64,000 bases of DNA from Dasypus novemcinctus (GCF_030445035.2 NC_080678.1:116255947-116319946); one strand, 5' to 3'; positions 36,403-48,170 are shown, numbered from the stretch's first letter. Notes: generated by a model from the letters alone, not told the origin. Numbers and translations are program-made.

Positions 36403-36540
36403 TCCTATTACTCTCTCTCTCTTTTTTTAATATAATAAACTTTATTTTAAAAGAGGCTTTAGATTACAAAAAAGTCACATAGAAATTATGAGGAATTCCC
36501 ATGTACCCTCCTCCCTCTCCCATATCATCCCCTATTTTAT

Positions 36541-36952
36541 AAAAAAAGATTTTATTTATTTCTCCCCCCACCCCCCATCTATTCTCTGTGTCCATTCACT
36601 GTGTGTTCTTCTGTGTCTGCTTGTATTCTTATTAGGTGGCTCTGGGAACTGATCCTGGGACCTTCCGGAGTGGGAGAGAGGTGATCATTCTCTTGCACCA
36701 CCTCAGCTCCTTGTTCTGACACATCTTCTTATTGTCTCTCCTCTGTCTCTTGTTGTGCCATCTTGCTGTACTAGCTCTCTGCATTAGCCGGCACTCCTGC
36801 ATGGGGCAGTTTTCCTGCATGAGCTGGCATTCGTGTGGACCAGCTCGGCATATGGGCCAGCTTGCCTTTACCAGGAGGCTGTGGGCATCAAACCCTGGAC
36901 CTCCTATATGGTAAACAGGAGCCCAACTGCTTGAGCCACATCCATTTCCCTT
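36541..36952 (-). mobile_element. DAS-type SINE in the HAL1-like element
   Basis: GATTTTATTTATTTCTCCCCCC tail, body with GTGGCTCTGGGAACTGATCC, head GCTTGAGCCACATCCATTTCCC. Flanks ATCCCCTATTTTA / ATCCTCTATTTTT suggest a slightly diverged duplication. Confidence 0.88.
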
Positions 36953-36954
36953 AT

Positions 36955-38165
36955 CCTCTATTTTTTAAAATGTAGCAGTACAATTTATTATATATCTATA
37001 AAATCCAGTCACTAAAAAAATGCACATTTAAGAAAAATGACTCATTTGTAGTAAGGACTAACTAACTTACAGTAATAATCTAAAAAATAAAACCATCATT
37101 GTGATATTATCAGTACTTCACACATGTAACAAATACTGAATGAGGCAAACTTCCATTGTTATAATTTCTTTAAAGCCAAAAATTTAAGCACAAATCAGAA
37201 TTAAGAGAAACTTCAGAATGTTCACATTTGGATGCATTTTTGGCTGAACTTTCAAAGATTCCACATATAACAAAACCACAATTTTAAGTCAAAATGATTA
37301 TTAAAAACATTTAAGGTTTGTGACAAACCTACTCTACAGAAGCAAGGAAAACAGTGCATAGTAACAGCAGTATATTTTTAGGAGAGAGAGCAATCTCTTA
37401 TTTCCTTTATCATAAAACAAAAGTCAATGAGTAGACATTTTAATAACAATGACCAAGTTATTTACTACTCAAGAATTTGCTTTTCAGGTTGTGTCTTTAA
37501 ATATATCCATCCATATATTTGGATTAAATTAAATTTACATGTCAAAAACATTTTGCTCAGAATTCTGATCTTAAGTACAAGCCATAACTTATCAAAGCAT
37601 AGCCCAAATACTATACAATAATGTTACCATTTAGATTTATATGCTTCATCTGAAAAACTTATCTTACAAATAGTAGTTTTGCCCCGTTTCTCTGGAATAA
37701 ATGTCCCTATGTCTAAAACTGTAAATGATAATCAAAAAGGACAGATTCAAATAATTCATGCTATGCATTTTCCTTCATCGGGCTTTGATAGGAACTGAGT
37801 CATCTGGTGTTGAAGCACCATCTTCCTTCTCCCTTACAGTCTCTACAGTCCCAGAAGCAGACACAATAACCATTGTTTTATTTGTTGAAGTTGTCTTCTG
37901 TTTCTCAGCAATAGCTGCATAAACAGTAACAATCTCATCACTTTCAAAGTCATGCTCAGGAATTGACTTTGGAGAGAAATCTGTTTACTTCTGCTGATGA
38001 TTCACTCTTTTTAATCCGCTGTGCCACTTTCTGCTGCTCCTGGAGTGTTCTTGCCCAAGAAAGGTCATCTTTCCATATTTCAGGGTTCTTTGGATAGATG
38101 TGAAGAGCTACTTGAAAACTTCAAATTGCTTCATCCATTTTGTCCTTCGGCTCTGCTGTCATCAT
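36955..38165 (-). pseudogene. TTC33: TTC33 processed pseudogene, 5'-truncated
   Basis: On the minus strand, 37,775 to about 38,160 encodes the C-terminal half of a protein I recognise as TTC33 (a tetratricopeptide-repeat protein). Segments such as LHIYPKNPEIWKDDLSWART, LQEQQKVAQRIKKSE, KTMVIVSASG and a terminal IKAR before the TGA at 37,775-37,777 support this. The N-terminal TPR part is missing. The frame is broken by a TGA in the first visible stretch (near 38,125) and by an extra A after AEV (near 37,985). About 800 bp of 3'UTR follow down to an AATAAA and a short A-run near 36,965. The copy lies within a HAL1-like element. The identification is from memory of the family. Confidence 0.8.
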
Positions 38166-38199
38166 TCTATTGTCTGTATTCTTATCCTTTAGTTTACCC

Positions 38200-39420
38200 T
38201 TCCTAATAATCTTCATTTCTTAACTCTTCTACAACTCTCTCACCTGGTTTTTTTCCTTCCAGGCTGCAGCACACCCTTTAGTATCTCTTGCAAATATGGT
38301 CTTTTGGTAACATTCTATCAGTTTTTGTTTGTCTGTGAAGACTTTAAACTCACCCTCATTTTTGAAGGACAACTTTGCCAGATACAGAATTCTTAGCTGG
38401 CAGTTTTTCTCTTTCAGTATCTTAAATAAATTTTTTTAAAAGATTTATTTTATTTCTCTCTCCTTCCCCCCCCCCAAGTTGTCTGTTCTCTGTGTCCATT
38501 TGCTGCGTGTTCTTCTTTGTCTGCTTCTGTTGTTGTCAGTGGCACAGCAACCTGTGTTTCTTTTTGTTGTGTCATCTTGCTGCGTCAGTCCTCCGTGTGT
38601 GCAGTGCCATTCCTGGGCAGGCTGAACTTTCTTTCATGCTGGGCAGCTCTCCCTATGGGGCGCACTCCTTGCACGTGGGGCTCCCCTACATGGGGGACAC
38701 CCCTGCGTGGCACGGCACTCCTTGCGTGCATCAGCACTGAGCATGAGCCAGCTCCACACGGGTCAAGGAGGCCCAGGGTTTGAACCGCAGACCTCCCATG
38801 TGGTAGAATGGATGCCCTATCCATTGGGCCAAGTCCACGTCCCTTAAATACATTATACCACTTTCTTTTCTCCTCCATGGTTTCTGGTGAAAGGGCAGCA
38901 CTTAATCTTATTGAGTTTCCCTTGCATTTAATACTTTGCTTTTCTCTTGCTGCTTTCAGAACCCTCCATCTTTGATATTTGTCATTCTGACTAGTAGGTG
39001 TCTTGGGGTAGGTCTATTCAGATTTATTCTGTTTGGGGTGCATTATCATTCTTGGATATTGATATTTATGTCCTTCATAAGGGTTGGGAAGTTCTCACTC
39101 ATTTCCTCAAATATTTTTTCTGCCACTTTTCTATTCTCTTCTCCTTCAGGGACACCAATAATGCAAATGTTTGTGCATTTTGTATTGTCATTCAATTCCC
39201 TGAGACTCAGTTCCATTTTTCCCATTCTCTTTCTGTTCTCCTGTCTTTTCCAGTTCAGATGTTCTGTCTTCAAAATCACTAATTCTGTCTTCAAGCAATT
39301 CAAATCTGCTCTTATGTGCCTCTAATGTATTTTTAATCTCATCCATCATGTCTTTCATTCCTAAGGTCTGTTGTTTTTCTTTGCAAACTTGCAGGCTTTC
39401 AAATAGTGCTTTATGCTCTC
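38200..39420 (-). pseudogene. L1 ORF1 remnant in the HAL1-like element
   Basis: Minus-strand sequence related to L1 ORF1p, the RNA-binding chaperone of LINE-1. A stretch at 39,046-39,303 reads as the coiled-coil end and start of the RNA-recognition domain, including NICIIGVPEGEE and FPTLMKDINI. The C-terminal domain continues to about 38,200, where the same text as the other ORF1 copy at 47,340-47,741 is found. The frame is interrupted by substitutions and by the SINE at 38,429-38,842. Confidence 0.8.
38429..38842 (-). mobile_element. DAS-type SINE inserted in L1 ORF1
   Basis: Full SINE with head GGGCCAAGTCCACGTCCC. CTTAAATA is duplicated at 38,421-38,428 and 38,843-38,850, splitting an ORF1 sequence that is continuous in the copy at 47,540. 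Confidence 0.92.
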
Positions 39421-39427
39421 CCAGTGT

Positions 39428-39578
39428 CTTTTTTTTATATATATATTATTTATTTCTCTCCCCTTCCCCCCCTAGTTGTCTGTTCTTTGTGTCCATTCAC
39501 TGTGTGTTCTTCTGAGTCTGCTTGTATTCTTGTCAGCAGTACCAGGAATCTGTATGTCTTTCTGTTGTGTCACCTTGT
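39428..39578 (-). mobile_element. 5'-truncated DAS-type SINE
   Basis: Only the tail and about 130 bp of body (GTTGTCTGTTCTTTGTGTCC, CCAGGAATCTGTATG) remain; the head is absent. Confidence 0.82.
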
Positions 39579-40314
39579 AATTTTTTTTTTTTGCTAATAT
39601 CTAGGTATCTGAATATGTTGGTATATTTACCCTGATGGCTAATTTCTCTCTCTTGCCTATTGTGTTTCTTTCCCCCCACAGCTCTTCTTTGATATTTGGG
39701 TCAACTTATTCTCGGTCTTTAAAAACTGCCCAGGTTAAGTTTTCAAAATCAAGCCAGGGACTCACTAGTGGGGCGCAGATTTTCTCCCAGGGTTTGGATA
39801 CAGAGAGTGCAAGCCATTTTTGTCATGCACTTTCCAGACCAGCCAGCAGATGGCACTAGTCAATGCACCTTTCCATGGAGGTGTTAAGCCTCAGCTTTCT
39901 TGTATTCCTGTGTTGAATCTCCACATCAGAGATTCAAAGCGGGCTCTGCTGGCCAAATTCACTGAAGAAAAGCACCCTGACATCCCCTCCCTTTTCTCTT
40001 GAAAACAGCTGATAGGGAGGAAGATGTCTGTACCTCTCAGTTGGCTACAGTGAGACAAGGGTTTTACCCCAACCTAGTATCTTGGGGGTTGGGGAGGGGA
40101 GCCCTTGCTGGCTGCTGTGGGGGTTTGGTAACTCACATTTGTCTTTTCGGCTTCTTTGTCTGTCTGTCTCTCTCCCTCCTGGGAGTTATGTAGCACTGTC
40201 CTGGTCTGCTGACCTCCAAAGCAGGTCCCTGGGGTGCTCTTGGTTCTTTCTCAGTTGTTTTTGTGAGAGCACTCAGCTCTGCCTACCAGTCTGTCGCCAT
40301 CCTCCTATTACTCT

Positions 40315-40810
40315 TAAAGTAAAACTTGAACTCCTTACCATCACCTACACAGCTTGACGTGATTAGACTCCTGCCCACTGCTCACACCTCAACCAGTCCT
40401 ACTCTTTTCCTCCGCTCATTACCCTTGGCACTTTGGCTTTCTTTCAGTTCCTTGGACATGCAAGGCTCATTCCCACCCAAGGGCCTTTGTACTTGCTGCT
40501 CATCCCAGGGCTCGTTCTGGTCATTCAAGCCTTAGCTCGAACATCACCTTTTCAGTGAGGCCTTTCCTGACTCCTCTACCTAAACTCTTCCTCCTTAACA
40601 TTAACCCCCATCTAAAATATCATTCATTTAATCATTACCTGCTTATTGTCTATCTTCCTCTCTAGAATGTAAATTTCATGAGGACAGAAATCATGTCTGT
40701 CTTGTCCACCACTGTATTTCCAAGGATTTGGTACAAGGTGTGGCACATAGTAGGTGCTCCAAAATATTTCTTGATTGAGCAAATGAACTGGTGAAGGAAT
40801 GAATATGATT
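40315..40810 (+). repeat. L2 3' end, right part of the split copy
   Basis: AAGGGCCTTTGTACTTGCTGC, GAGGCCTTTCCTGACTCC, AGAATGTAAATTTCATGAGGACAG, TGTGGCACATAGTAGGTGCTCC. Continuation of 36,358-36,402. Confidence 0.85.
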
Positions 40811-40819
40811 ATTAATAGT

Positions 40820-41345
40820 CTTTTGTGATGGTGGGACAGGTCCTGCCATACTCACAGAAGAGTGACTTACCATGATTTTAAAAATATATACATACACACA
40901 TGCAAAAATACTAGCTGGACTAGTAAGACTGATGAAGAGAGCCAGACTGTAGGTTTGCTGGACTCCACTGTGAGCTCCTGGAGTCCAGGAGTCCCAGGAC
41001 CTATGCAGCCTGCTTGACTCCGGTCAACCCAGAATCAAATTCTACATGGGTAAACCAAAAACAAAGGCTGCCTCGTTTTCCACTTTTAGTTCTCCTGGAT
41101 TCAGAGTGCCCATATGGGGAACTATGAAGTCATGAAAAAATTCCTGGCAGATGTATCAGTCAAATCTGTTTCAAACAGGCTTTCTTTTTCTACAAGTTTC
41201 TTGGAATTTTTAGAAAATTGTTGTTAGGCAACAGAAACAATGAATGGAGATAGATGACTCATTTACTGATACAGCTGATATCTAAAATGCATTAATTTAA
41301 TTTGGTTTATATTATAATGCAAAGATTCTTATTTATTTATTTTTC
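40820..41345. other. Unique AT-rich sequence
   Basis: Nothing recognised. Confidence 0.45.
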
Positions 41346-41354
41346 CAAATTCTA

Positions 41355-42210
41355 CTCAATTTATTCATTTTTTAAAAAATATTACATTAAAAAAATATGA
41401 GGTCCCCATTCACCCCCACCGCCCCCACCCCACCACTCCCCCCACAGTAACACTCTCCCCCATCATCATGACACATCCATTGCATCCGGTGAGTACATCT
41501 CTGGGCATCACTGCACCCCATGGCCCGTGGTCCACATCATAGCCCACACTCTCCCACGTTCCATCCAGTGGGCCATGGGAGCACATACAATGTCCGGCAA
41601 TTGTCCCTGCAGCACCACCCAGGACAACTCCAAGTCCTGAAAATGCCTCCACATCTCATCTCTTCCTCCCATTCCCCGCACCCAGCAGCCACCATGGCCA
41701 CTTTTTCTACACCAATGCCACATTTTCTCAATTATTAACCACAATAGTTCCTGAATAGGATATCATTAAGTCCACTCTAATCCTTACTGTATTCCTCATT
41801 CCTGTGGACCTTGGCTTGGTTGTGTCCATTCCACATCTATGTCAAGAGGGGGCTTAGATTCCACATGGATACTGGATGCAATCTTCCTGCTTTCAGTAGT
41901 AGGCCCTCTAGGCTCCATGGTGTGGTGGTTGACATTCTTCAACTCCATGTTAACTGAGTGGGGTAAGTCCAATAAATCAGAGTATAGGAGCTGAAGTCTG
42001 TTGAGGCTCAGGGCCTGGCTATCACATTGTCAGTCCAGAGATTCAAATCCCCTAGATATATCTTAAACCCCAGCACCAACTACAATTCCAGTAAAGTAGC
42101 ATGAAAGCCTTGTGAAAAGAGATCCCATCTGAGTCCAGCTCCATCACGCAGAAACACCAGCTCCAAAGAAGGGCCCACTGACATGGCAGTGAACCCCATC
42201 TGCCATGATA
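41355..42210 (-). mobile_element. L1 3'UTR, young xenarthran type, C-rich
   Basis: AATATTACATTAAAAAAATATGAGG then a C-rich tract. The wording matches the short fragment at 23,611-23,733. About 850 bp of 3'UTR, no ORF2. Overlapping frames at 41,410-41,744 are chance. Confidence 0.75.
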
Positions 42211-42213
42211 TTT

Positions 42214-42413
42214 ATTTTTATTTACTAGGGGCTTGGGATTGAACCCCGGGCCTCTCATGTGGGAAGCTGGCGCTCAACCACTGAGCCACACCATCTTCCC
42301 AGAGTTGGCTCTTTCATCTGTTTTGCTTATTGTTCATTTTTATTTTTTCAGGAGGCACTGGAAACTGAACAAGGTGGGGGGCAGGAGCTCAAACACTTGA
42401 GCCATATCCGCTC
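42214..42413 (-). mobile_element. Old dimeric SINE (two tRNA-like units)
   Basis: Two B-box-like units: GGGATTGAACCCCGGGCC (about 42,236-42,299) and GGCACTGGAAACTGAAC...GAGCCATATCCGCTC (about 42,345-42,413). Shorter and older than the other copies. Confidence 0.7.
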
Positions 42414-42491
42414 TTAACAATTCTTACTTTGATAACACTTTTCGTACTCTATAAAAAGCTGAATATCCAGATTTGAAAAAAAAAAAAAAGA

Positions 42492-42906
42492 GGGAAGTGG
42501 ATTTGGCCCAATGGATAGGGTGTCCACCTACCACATGGGAGGTCCAAGGTTCAAACCCCAGGCCTCCTTGACCCCTGTGGAGCTGGCCTATGCACAGTGC
42601 TGATGTGTGCAAGGAGTGCTGTGCCACGCAGGGGTGTCCCCTGTGTAGGGGAACTTCACGTGCAAGGAGTGCCGCCCTGTAAAGAGAGCCGCCCAGTGTG
42701 AAAAAATTGCAGCCTGCCCAGGAATGGCACCACATACACAGAGAGCTGACACAGCAAGATGATGCAACAAAACGAGACACAGATTCTGGGTGCCTGTCAA
42801 GAATAGAAGCGGATACAGAAGATCACACAGCAAATGGACACAGAAAGCAGACAATTGGGGGTAGGGGAAGGGAAGAGAAATAAATACAAAATAAATCTTG
42901 AAAAAA
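42492..42906 (+). mobile_element. DAS-type SINE
   Basis: GGGAAGTGGATTTGGCCC head, GGTTCAAACCCCAGGCC, GAGTGCTGTGCCACGCAGG body, tail AAATAAATCTTG. Spurious frames of 61-118 codons. Confidence 0.92.
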
Positions 42907-42999
42907 AGAAAGAACTTTTAAAATGGTGAATACAAAGAACCAGTTTTCTATAATAAAGCCCACTTATGCTTTAAGGAAGTAAAAAGCACAACCCCCTTC

Positions 43000-43535
43000 T
43001 CAAACCTCTCCCCTTTCTAAATGACTTCTTTTTAAACATAATTTTGCTTGGTTGTCACAGTCTTTAACTCTCGCCCCGCCCCCCCCCGCCAGGATCTCTT
43101 TCCCATTGTTATAAAAAAATACATGAGCATGAAAGGGGCAGGAAGTGTCTGTTTTTGTGTACACGTCTTTGATCACATTGAAGAGGAAAGAATCATGAAC
43201 ACCCACTGCCAAATGATTTTAAGAACTAAGTGTTGATTTCAGTTTCTGCAGGGAAGATGAATAACATGAATAAAGAGATGCTTACACATCTTTCAAAAGT
43301 GTCAAGGGACTATGTTTGGTTCTTCTTATTTAAAATTTAACTTACAGTTTAAAGCCAATGGCATCTTCTGTTAGAAGAGGCCAGGAAAGTATTCAAGTGA
43401 GCTCCTGCCCCAGACCCTCTCCAAACCCCCAACCAGCCCACTTATCAGACTGCTTGAAGCTATGTAAAAAGGCAAAAATGTATACAGCATAACAACTAGA
43501 CATTTAAATGACCTCCAGCAGGGGGTAATCCTGAC
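43000..43535. other. Unique non-coding sequence
   Basis: No repeat or gene recognised. It has a C-run at 43,079-43,087. Confidence 0.45.
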
Positions 43536-43549
43536 GTGAAAACAATTTT

Positions 43550-44372
43550 CTTTTTTTAAAGATTTGTTTTTTTATTTATTTCTCTCCCCTTTCTTTCTTT
43601 TTTTTTTTAAAGATTTATTTATTTTATTTAATTTCCCCCACTCCCCTGGTTGTCTGTTCTTGGTGTCTGTTTGCTGCGTCTTGTTTCTTTGTCCGCTTCT
43701 GTTGTCAGCGGCTTTGTCCGCTTCTGTTGTCGTCAGCCGCACGGGAAGTGTGGGCGGCGCCATTCCTGGGCAGGCTGCTCTTTCTTTTCACACTGGGCAG
43801 CTCTCCTCACCGCACTCCTTGCGCGTGGGGCTCCCCCCACGCGGGGGACACCCTTGTGTGGCATGGCACTCCTTGCGCACATCAGCACTGCACATGGCCA
43901 GCTCCACACGGTTTAAGGAGGCCCGGGGTTTGAACCGCGGACCTCCCATGTGGTAGACGGACGCCCTAACCACTGGGCCAAAGTCCGTTTCCCTCTCCCC
44001 TTTCTTGCTCCTCCCCTGCAGCCTCCTGTGTCTGCTCTCTGTGTCTATTCGCTGTGTGTTCATCTATGTCCGCTTGTATTCTTGTCAGTGGCACCGGGAA
44101 TTTGTGTCTCTTTTTGTTGTGTCATCTTGCTGCATCAGCTCTACAGGTGTGTGGCACCATTCCTGGACAGGCTGCACTTTTATCTGCGGTGTACTCCTTG
44201 CGTGTGGGGTTTCCCTACACGTGGGACACCCCTGCATGGCATGGCACTCCTTGTGCACATCAGCTCTGCATGCGGGCCAGCTCACCACAGGGGCCAGGAG
44301 GCCCAGGGTTTGAACCTTGGACCTTCCACATGGTAGGCGGACGCTCTATCAATGGAGCCAAATCCGCTGCCC
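43550..44372 (-). mobile_element. DAS-type SINE containing a second SINE
   Basis: The outer SINE has a perfect 13-bp duplication TGAAAACAATTTT at 43,537-43,549 and 44,373-44,385. Its tail block is interrupted at 43,583-43,595 by the inner copy and resumes at 44,007. Confidence 0.93.
43596..43993 (-). mobile_element. Inner DAS-type SINE (nested)
   Basis: A 398-bp full copy with head AACCACTGGGCCAAAGTCC. TCTCCCCTTTCTT is duplicated perfectly at 43,583-43,595 and 43,994-44,006, inside the pyrimidine block of the outer SINE. Confidence 0.94.
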
Positions 44373-44459
44373 TGAAAACAATTTTGAAGATCAGTGTTGG
44401 CTTTTCCACATAGTTTTTTTGGTGTGTGTTTTTTCAATGCCATTACCATTTTAGAGGCT

Positions 44460-44665
44460 AAGTGGGGATGGTTAAGTGCCTGGTTCTGGATTCTGGCAGA
44501 TCCAGGTCCCAGTGCTACCAAGTGTTGAGCCTGTTTCCCATCTCTAGAATGAGGAATATAGTAGTAACTATCTTAGGATTGTTGAGAGGTTTGGGTGAAA
44601 CATGAAGCTCTTAGAGCAGAGCTCAGCATATACCAAGGACTTAGTAAATAGGGGTTATTAACTTT
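44460..44665 (+). repeat. MIR
   Basis: GGTTAAGTGCCTGGTTCTGGATTCTGG, GAATATAGTAGTAACTATC, AGCTCAGCATATACC...AGTAAATAGGGGTTATTA. Confidence 0.72.
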
Positions 44666-45550
44666 TAAAAAATTAATTTAAAAAAATCAGTTTTACTGAT
44701 ACATATTCATAAGGCATACAACCATCTGAAGTGTACAATCAATGGTATTTGGTATAATTACATAGTTGTGCATTCATTAGTTCAATCATTATTAGATACT
44801 CCAATAATAATAAAAAAAAGCAGACAAACAAAAAAACCTCTAACCCCTAGTAATCACTTCTCATTCTCTCTATCCTTCCCCTTCCATATATAGCTGTTAT
44901 TCTGTTTCCATCTCTTGAATTTATTTATGTTTATATTTTGTATAGGTGGAGTTAAACAATATGTAGTAGCTTTTGTCTAGTTTTTTCCCTTAGTACATTT
45001 TCTTTTCTTTTTTTACCCTTAAAGGAATATTATTAATCTATTACCAAACACTACTGTCCATAGTTTGCTTTGGTTGTATTTTTTGCCTGATATTAACATC
45101 TTGTAACGTTAACAGAATTTGTTCAGTTTCAAAGAAAATATGGGTTATTATTTTTAGTTATTGAGAGTAATAATTACTGTATGAGCAAATGAGTTTTTTT
45201 CTCCCCCTGCCCCCTACCCCTCTGTTTTGCTGTGTCCATTTGCTGTGTGATCTTCTGTATGTTTCTTTTTGTCTTCTCATTTTCTCCTCTAGGCTTCACC
45301 GGAATTTGATCACTGGGGACCTCCAGTGTGGGAGAGACAGTTCCTGGTTTCTGTTGCATCTTGCCTTGACTCTCCCCTGTGTCTCTCTTTTGTTGCATCA
45401 TCATCTTGCTGCGGCGCTTGCCTCACGGACTTGGCTCTTCTTTTACCAGGAGGGCCCAGGGATTGAACCTGGGTCCTCCCATATGGTAGGCAGAAGCCCA
45501 ATTGCTTGAGCCACATCCACTTCCCAATGATTGAGTTTTGACTAATATAT
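44666..45550 (-). mobile_element. L1 3'UTR split by a SINE
   Basis: CTGATACATATTCATAAGGCATACAACC, CAACATCTTGTAACG-type text, TAGTTATTGAGAGTAATAATT. Interrupted by the SINE at 45,192-45,524. Confidence 0.65.
45192..45524 (-). mobile_element. DAS-type SINE
   Basis: Pyrimidine block CTCCCCCTGCCCCC, GATCTTCTGTATG body, B-box GGGATTGAACCTGGGTCC, head TTGAGCCACATCCACTTCCC. Confidence 0.88.
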
Positions 45551-45554
45551 GGTT

Positions 45555-45780
45555 TTTCTTTTTTTCCACTCAGGCTTAGGCTAGGTATCAATACTGCACA
45601 ACTCTGTCTGCACATTAGAAACACCCAGGGAGATTTTTTAAAAAGTGCTGATCCTTAACCAAGAACAATTGAATAGGAACCTCTGGGCAGTGGTGCTGGG
45701 TACAGTATTTAAAAAAAAACAACGAACTCTCCAGGTGATTCTAATGTGCAGTCAATGTTGAGAATTATTGACCTACACAG
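45555..45780. mobile_element. MER5-like hAT element
   Basis: GTCTGCACATTAGAAACACCCAGGGAG, TCTGGGCAGTGGTGCTGG, CCAGGTGATTCTAATGTGCAG, with terminal inverted repeat pieces (TATCAATACTG / TGTTGAGAATTA). Confidence 0.8.
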
Positions 45781-45789
45781 AGAAGAAGA

Positions 45790-46585
45790 TGTGAGCTAAG
45801 CAAACAGGTAAAACCCCAAGGTGGCCTTGGCCTTCACAGCTTCCCTCCCCACCACACTACCCAATCTGAAAAAGAACTGAAAGTGCCAGGCAGCCAGGAG
45901 CACCAGACATACAGTTGCCTTTGATGTAGAGAGTGGTCCCAGGCTCTGGTTGTACCTTATGCTTGTACTGACTCTTCTCCACATCTGACCCCCGTGGTTG
46001 CCTTCTCCAGGTGAGTCCCTTTGATCTCCTCTATTAGGGGATTGGTGGGAGGGGCAATCATCAATTCATGGCCAGCCAAGGTGGTAAAGAGTTTCCATCC
46101 TCTCATTTCAAAGCTGCCAAGTTCAATCTCATCTTCATCATTCTCAGATCTTCATTCATCTTGGTTTTTATCTTCCTTACAGGTTGTGGAGGGCCTCAAA
46201 TGAGAGAACACCCAGAAGAGAGCTTTGTAAACTGTAAAGCTATTTATCAGTATGAGGTAGATAAACAATAATGATGCTTTCACCATGTAGAGGAGCTCTA
46301 AAATGACCTCTGACTGTTCATCTTTATTAACATTTTGACTCTTTCTGTTATTTTTTAGAATACTCTATAAAGTCTTGCTGTTTGACTTGTGTTTTCTGTA
46401 ATACTCTTAGCATATCCTTAACCCTTGTAGGTATGTGCACTATATTCAGCAATGTCACATAAGAAAGTTTCAACCCAAATGCCATCAATTGATATCAGTG
46501 ACCAAATCCTTGGCTCTGATGACACCTGATTATCCTCCATTATAGAGAGGGGTGAGTGCTATAAAAAATAGAAATGCAGTGATGT
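45790..46585. other. Unique non-coding sequence
   Basis: No gene or repeat recognised. Minus-strand L2 traces begin near 46,590. Confidence 0.45.
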
Positions 46586-46589
46586 GGTA

Positions 46590-46744
46590 GAGAGAGACTG
46601 GGGTGAGAGGGTGGGGTAAGGAAGGGCTCTGACCTGGTGACATCCAAGTTGTCCCTCAAGAATGAGAAGAGATTTCCAAGTACGGGGTGCAGCAAATGCA
46701 AAGTCTCTGATATGGGAAAGGAATTGGTACATTTTAGGAAAGAA
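46590..46744 (-). repeat. L2 fragment
   Basis: AGTACGGGGTGCAGCAAATGCAAAGTCTCTGATATGGG has the internal reverse-L2 layout. Confidence 0.55.
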
Positions 46745-47339
46745 AAGGAGTTATTTTTTTAATAAGGTGTGAGATAGGGACCCTCTTTCCTTCTTTTGGC
46801 TATGGATACCCAGTTCTCCCAGCACCATTTGTTGAATGGACTGTTCTGCCTGAGCTGGGTGAGTTTAACAGGCTTGTCAAAATCTCTTAACCTTAGATGT
46901 TAGGGTCTGTTTCTGCACCATCAATTTGGTTCCATTGGTCTATGTGTCTGTCTTTATGCCAGTACCTGCTGTTTTTACCACTGTGGCTAGGTAATATGAT
47001 TTAAAGTCCAGAAGTGAGAGTCTTGCAAATTTGCCTTTCCTTTTTGAAGATGGTTCTGTCTATTCAGGATCCCTTACCCCTCCAAATAAATTTGATAACC
47101 ATGCTTTCCATTTATTTAAAAAAATGCTAGTGGAATTTTTATCAGGATTGCCTTGAATCTGTACACCAACTTTAGTAGAATTGACATCTTAATGCTACTT
47201 AGTCTTCTAATACAAGTGCTTTACATCATTGGTTAAGTTTATTCCTATTTGAGTTTTATCTGTCATATTTTATTTTCACCACTCTTTTGAGACTTTCAGT
47301 TACTTTTACTGATATAATCTTCATTTCTAGACTTTTTTT

Positions 47340-48170
47340 CTAGGCCTCTCTCTCCTGTTTTCTTTTTTTTTTTTTTTCAGGCTGTAACATACCCTTTAGT
47401 ATTTCCTGCAAAGCCAGTCTCTTGGTTATAAACTCTCTCAGTTTATTTTTATCTGTGAATATTCTACACTCACCCTCATTTTTGAAAGACAATCTTGCCA
47501 GATATAAGATTTTTGGCTGGAAGTCTTTCTCTTGCAGTATCTTAAATAGATCATACCACTGTCTTCTTGCCTCCATGGTTTCTGATGAGAAATCAGCACT
47601 TAATCTTACTGGGTATTCCTTATATGTTATGCTTTGCTTTTCTCTTGCTGCTCTCAGAATTCTCTCTTTGTCTTTGGCATTTGACATTCTGATTAGTATG
47701 TATTTCAGAGTTGGTCTATTTGGATTCAGATGGGAGTACATTGTGCTTCTTTGACATGGATATCCATGTCCTTCAATAGGGTTGGGAAATTTTCTACCAT
47801 TATTTCTTCAAATATTCCTTCTGCTCCTTTTCCCTTCTCTTCTCCTTCTGGGACATCTATGACACATATGTTTGAATGTCTCTTGCTGTCGTTTAGTTCC
47901 TTGAGACCCAGTTCAATTTTTCCATTCTTTTCTCCATCTGTTCTTTTCAGAGGCTATTTCTTCAAGCTCACCAATTCTTTTTTCTGTCTCCTCAAATCTA
48001 CTATTATATGATTACAATGTATTTTTAATCGCATTTATTACACCTTTCATTCCCATAAGATCTGCTATTTTTCTATGTAAGCTTTCAAATTCTTATTTGT
48101 GGTCATCCAATGTTTTCTCAATATTCTTAATCTCTTTAGCCATCTCATTGAATTTATTAAGGAGATTTGT
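47340..48170 (-). pseudogene. L1 ORF1 remnant; C-terminal 133 codons open
   Basis: From 47,741 to 47,340 an uninterrupted frame encodes the C-terminal part of L1 ORF1p: the end of the RNA-recognition domain (LKYILIRMSNAKDKERILRA), then AAREKQSITYKE and the C-terminal domain with VRLSADFSSETMEARRQW and RLSFKNEGECRIF. It ends with a basic tail (EKKKKRKQE). The N-terminal coiled-coil part extends to about 48,170 but is broken by stops and shifts. ORF1p normally forms trimers on L1 RNA. Confidence 0.85.

Larger units (their letters stand above)
36415..40302 (-). mobile_element. HAL1-like (ORF1-only) L1 derivative with 12-bp TSD
   Basis: The perfect duplication TCCTATTACTCT at 36,403-36,414 and 40,303-40,314 brackets one insertion. 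On the minus strand it begins with an L1 5'UTR starting near GGCGACAG (about 40,290), continues through ORF1 (about 39,400-38,200), and ends with a short L1 3' end (36,415-36,540) and a T-run. There is no ORF2. Three SINEs (39,428-39,578; 38,429-38,842; 36,541-36,952) and the TTC33 retrocopy are nested inside. The target is an L2 on +, which is continuous across the insertion. The ORF1-plus-no-ORF2 structure resembles HAL1 (half-L1) elements. Confidence 0.82.

Noticed and set aside
41410-41744. Overlapping minus-strand frames with Trp/Gly/Met-rich residues
   Set aside because: They lie in L1 3'UTR sequence and have no domain.
42236-42299. tRNA-like sequences (B-box GGTTCRAAYCC) as true tRNA genes
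   Set aside because: No complete cloverleaf; they are SINE heads followed by SINE body and tail.
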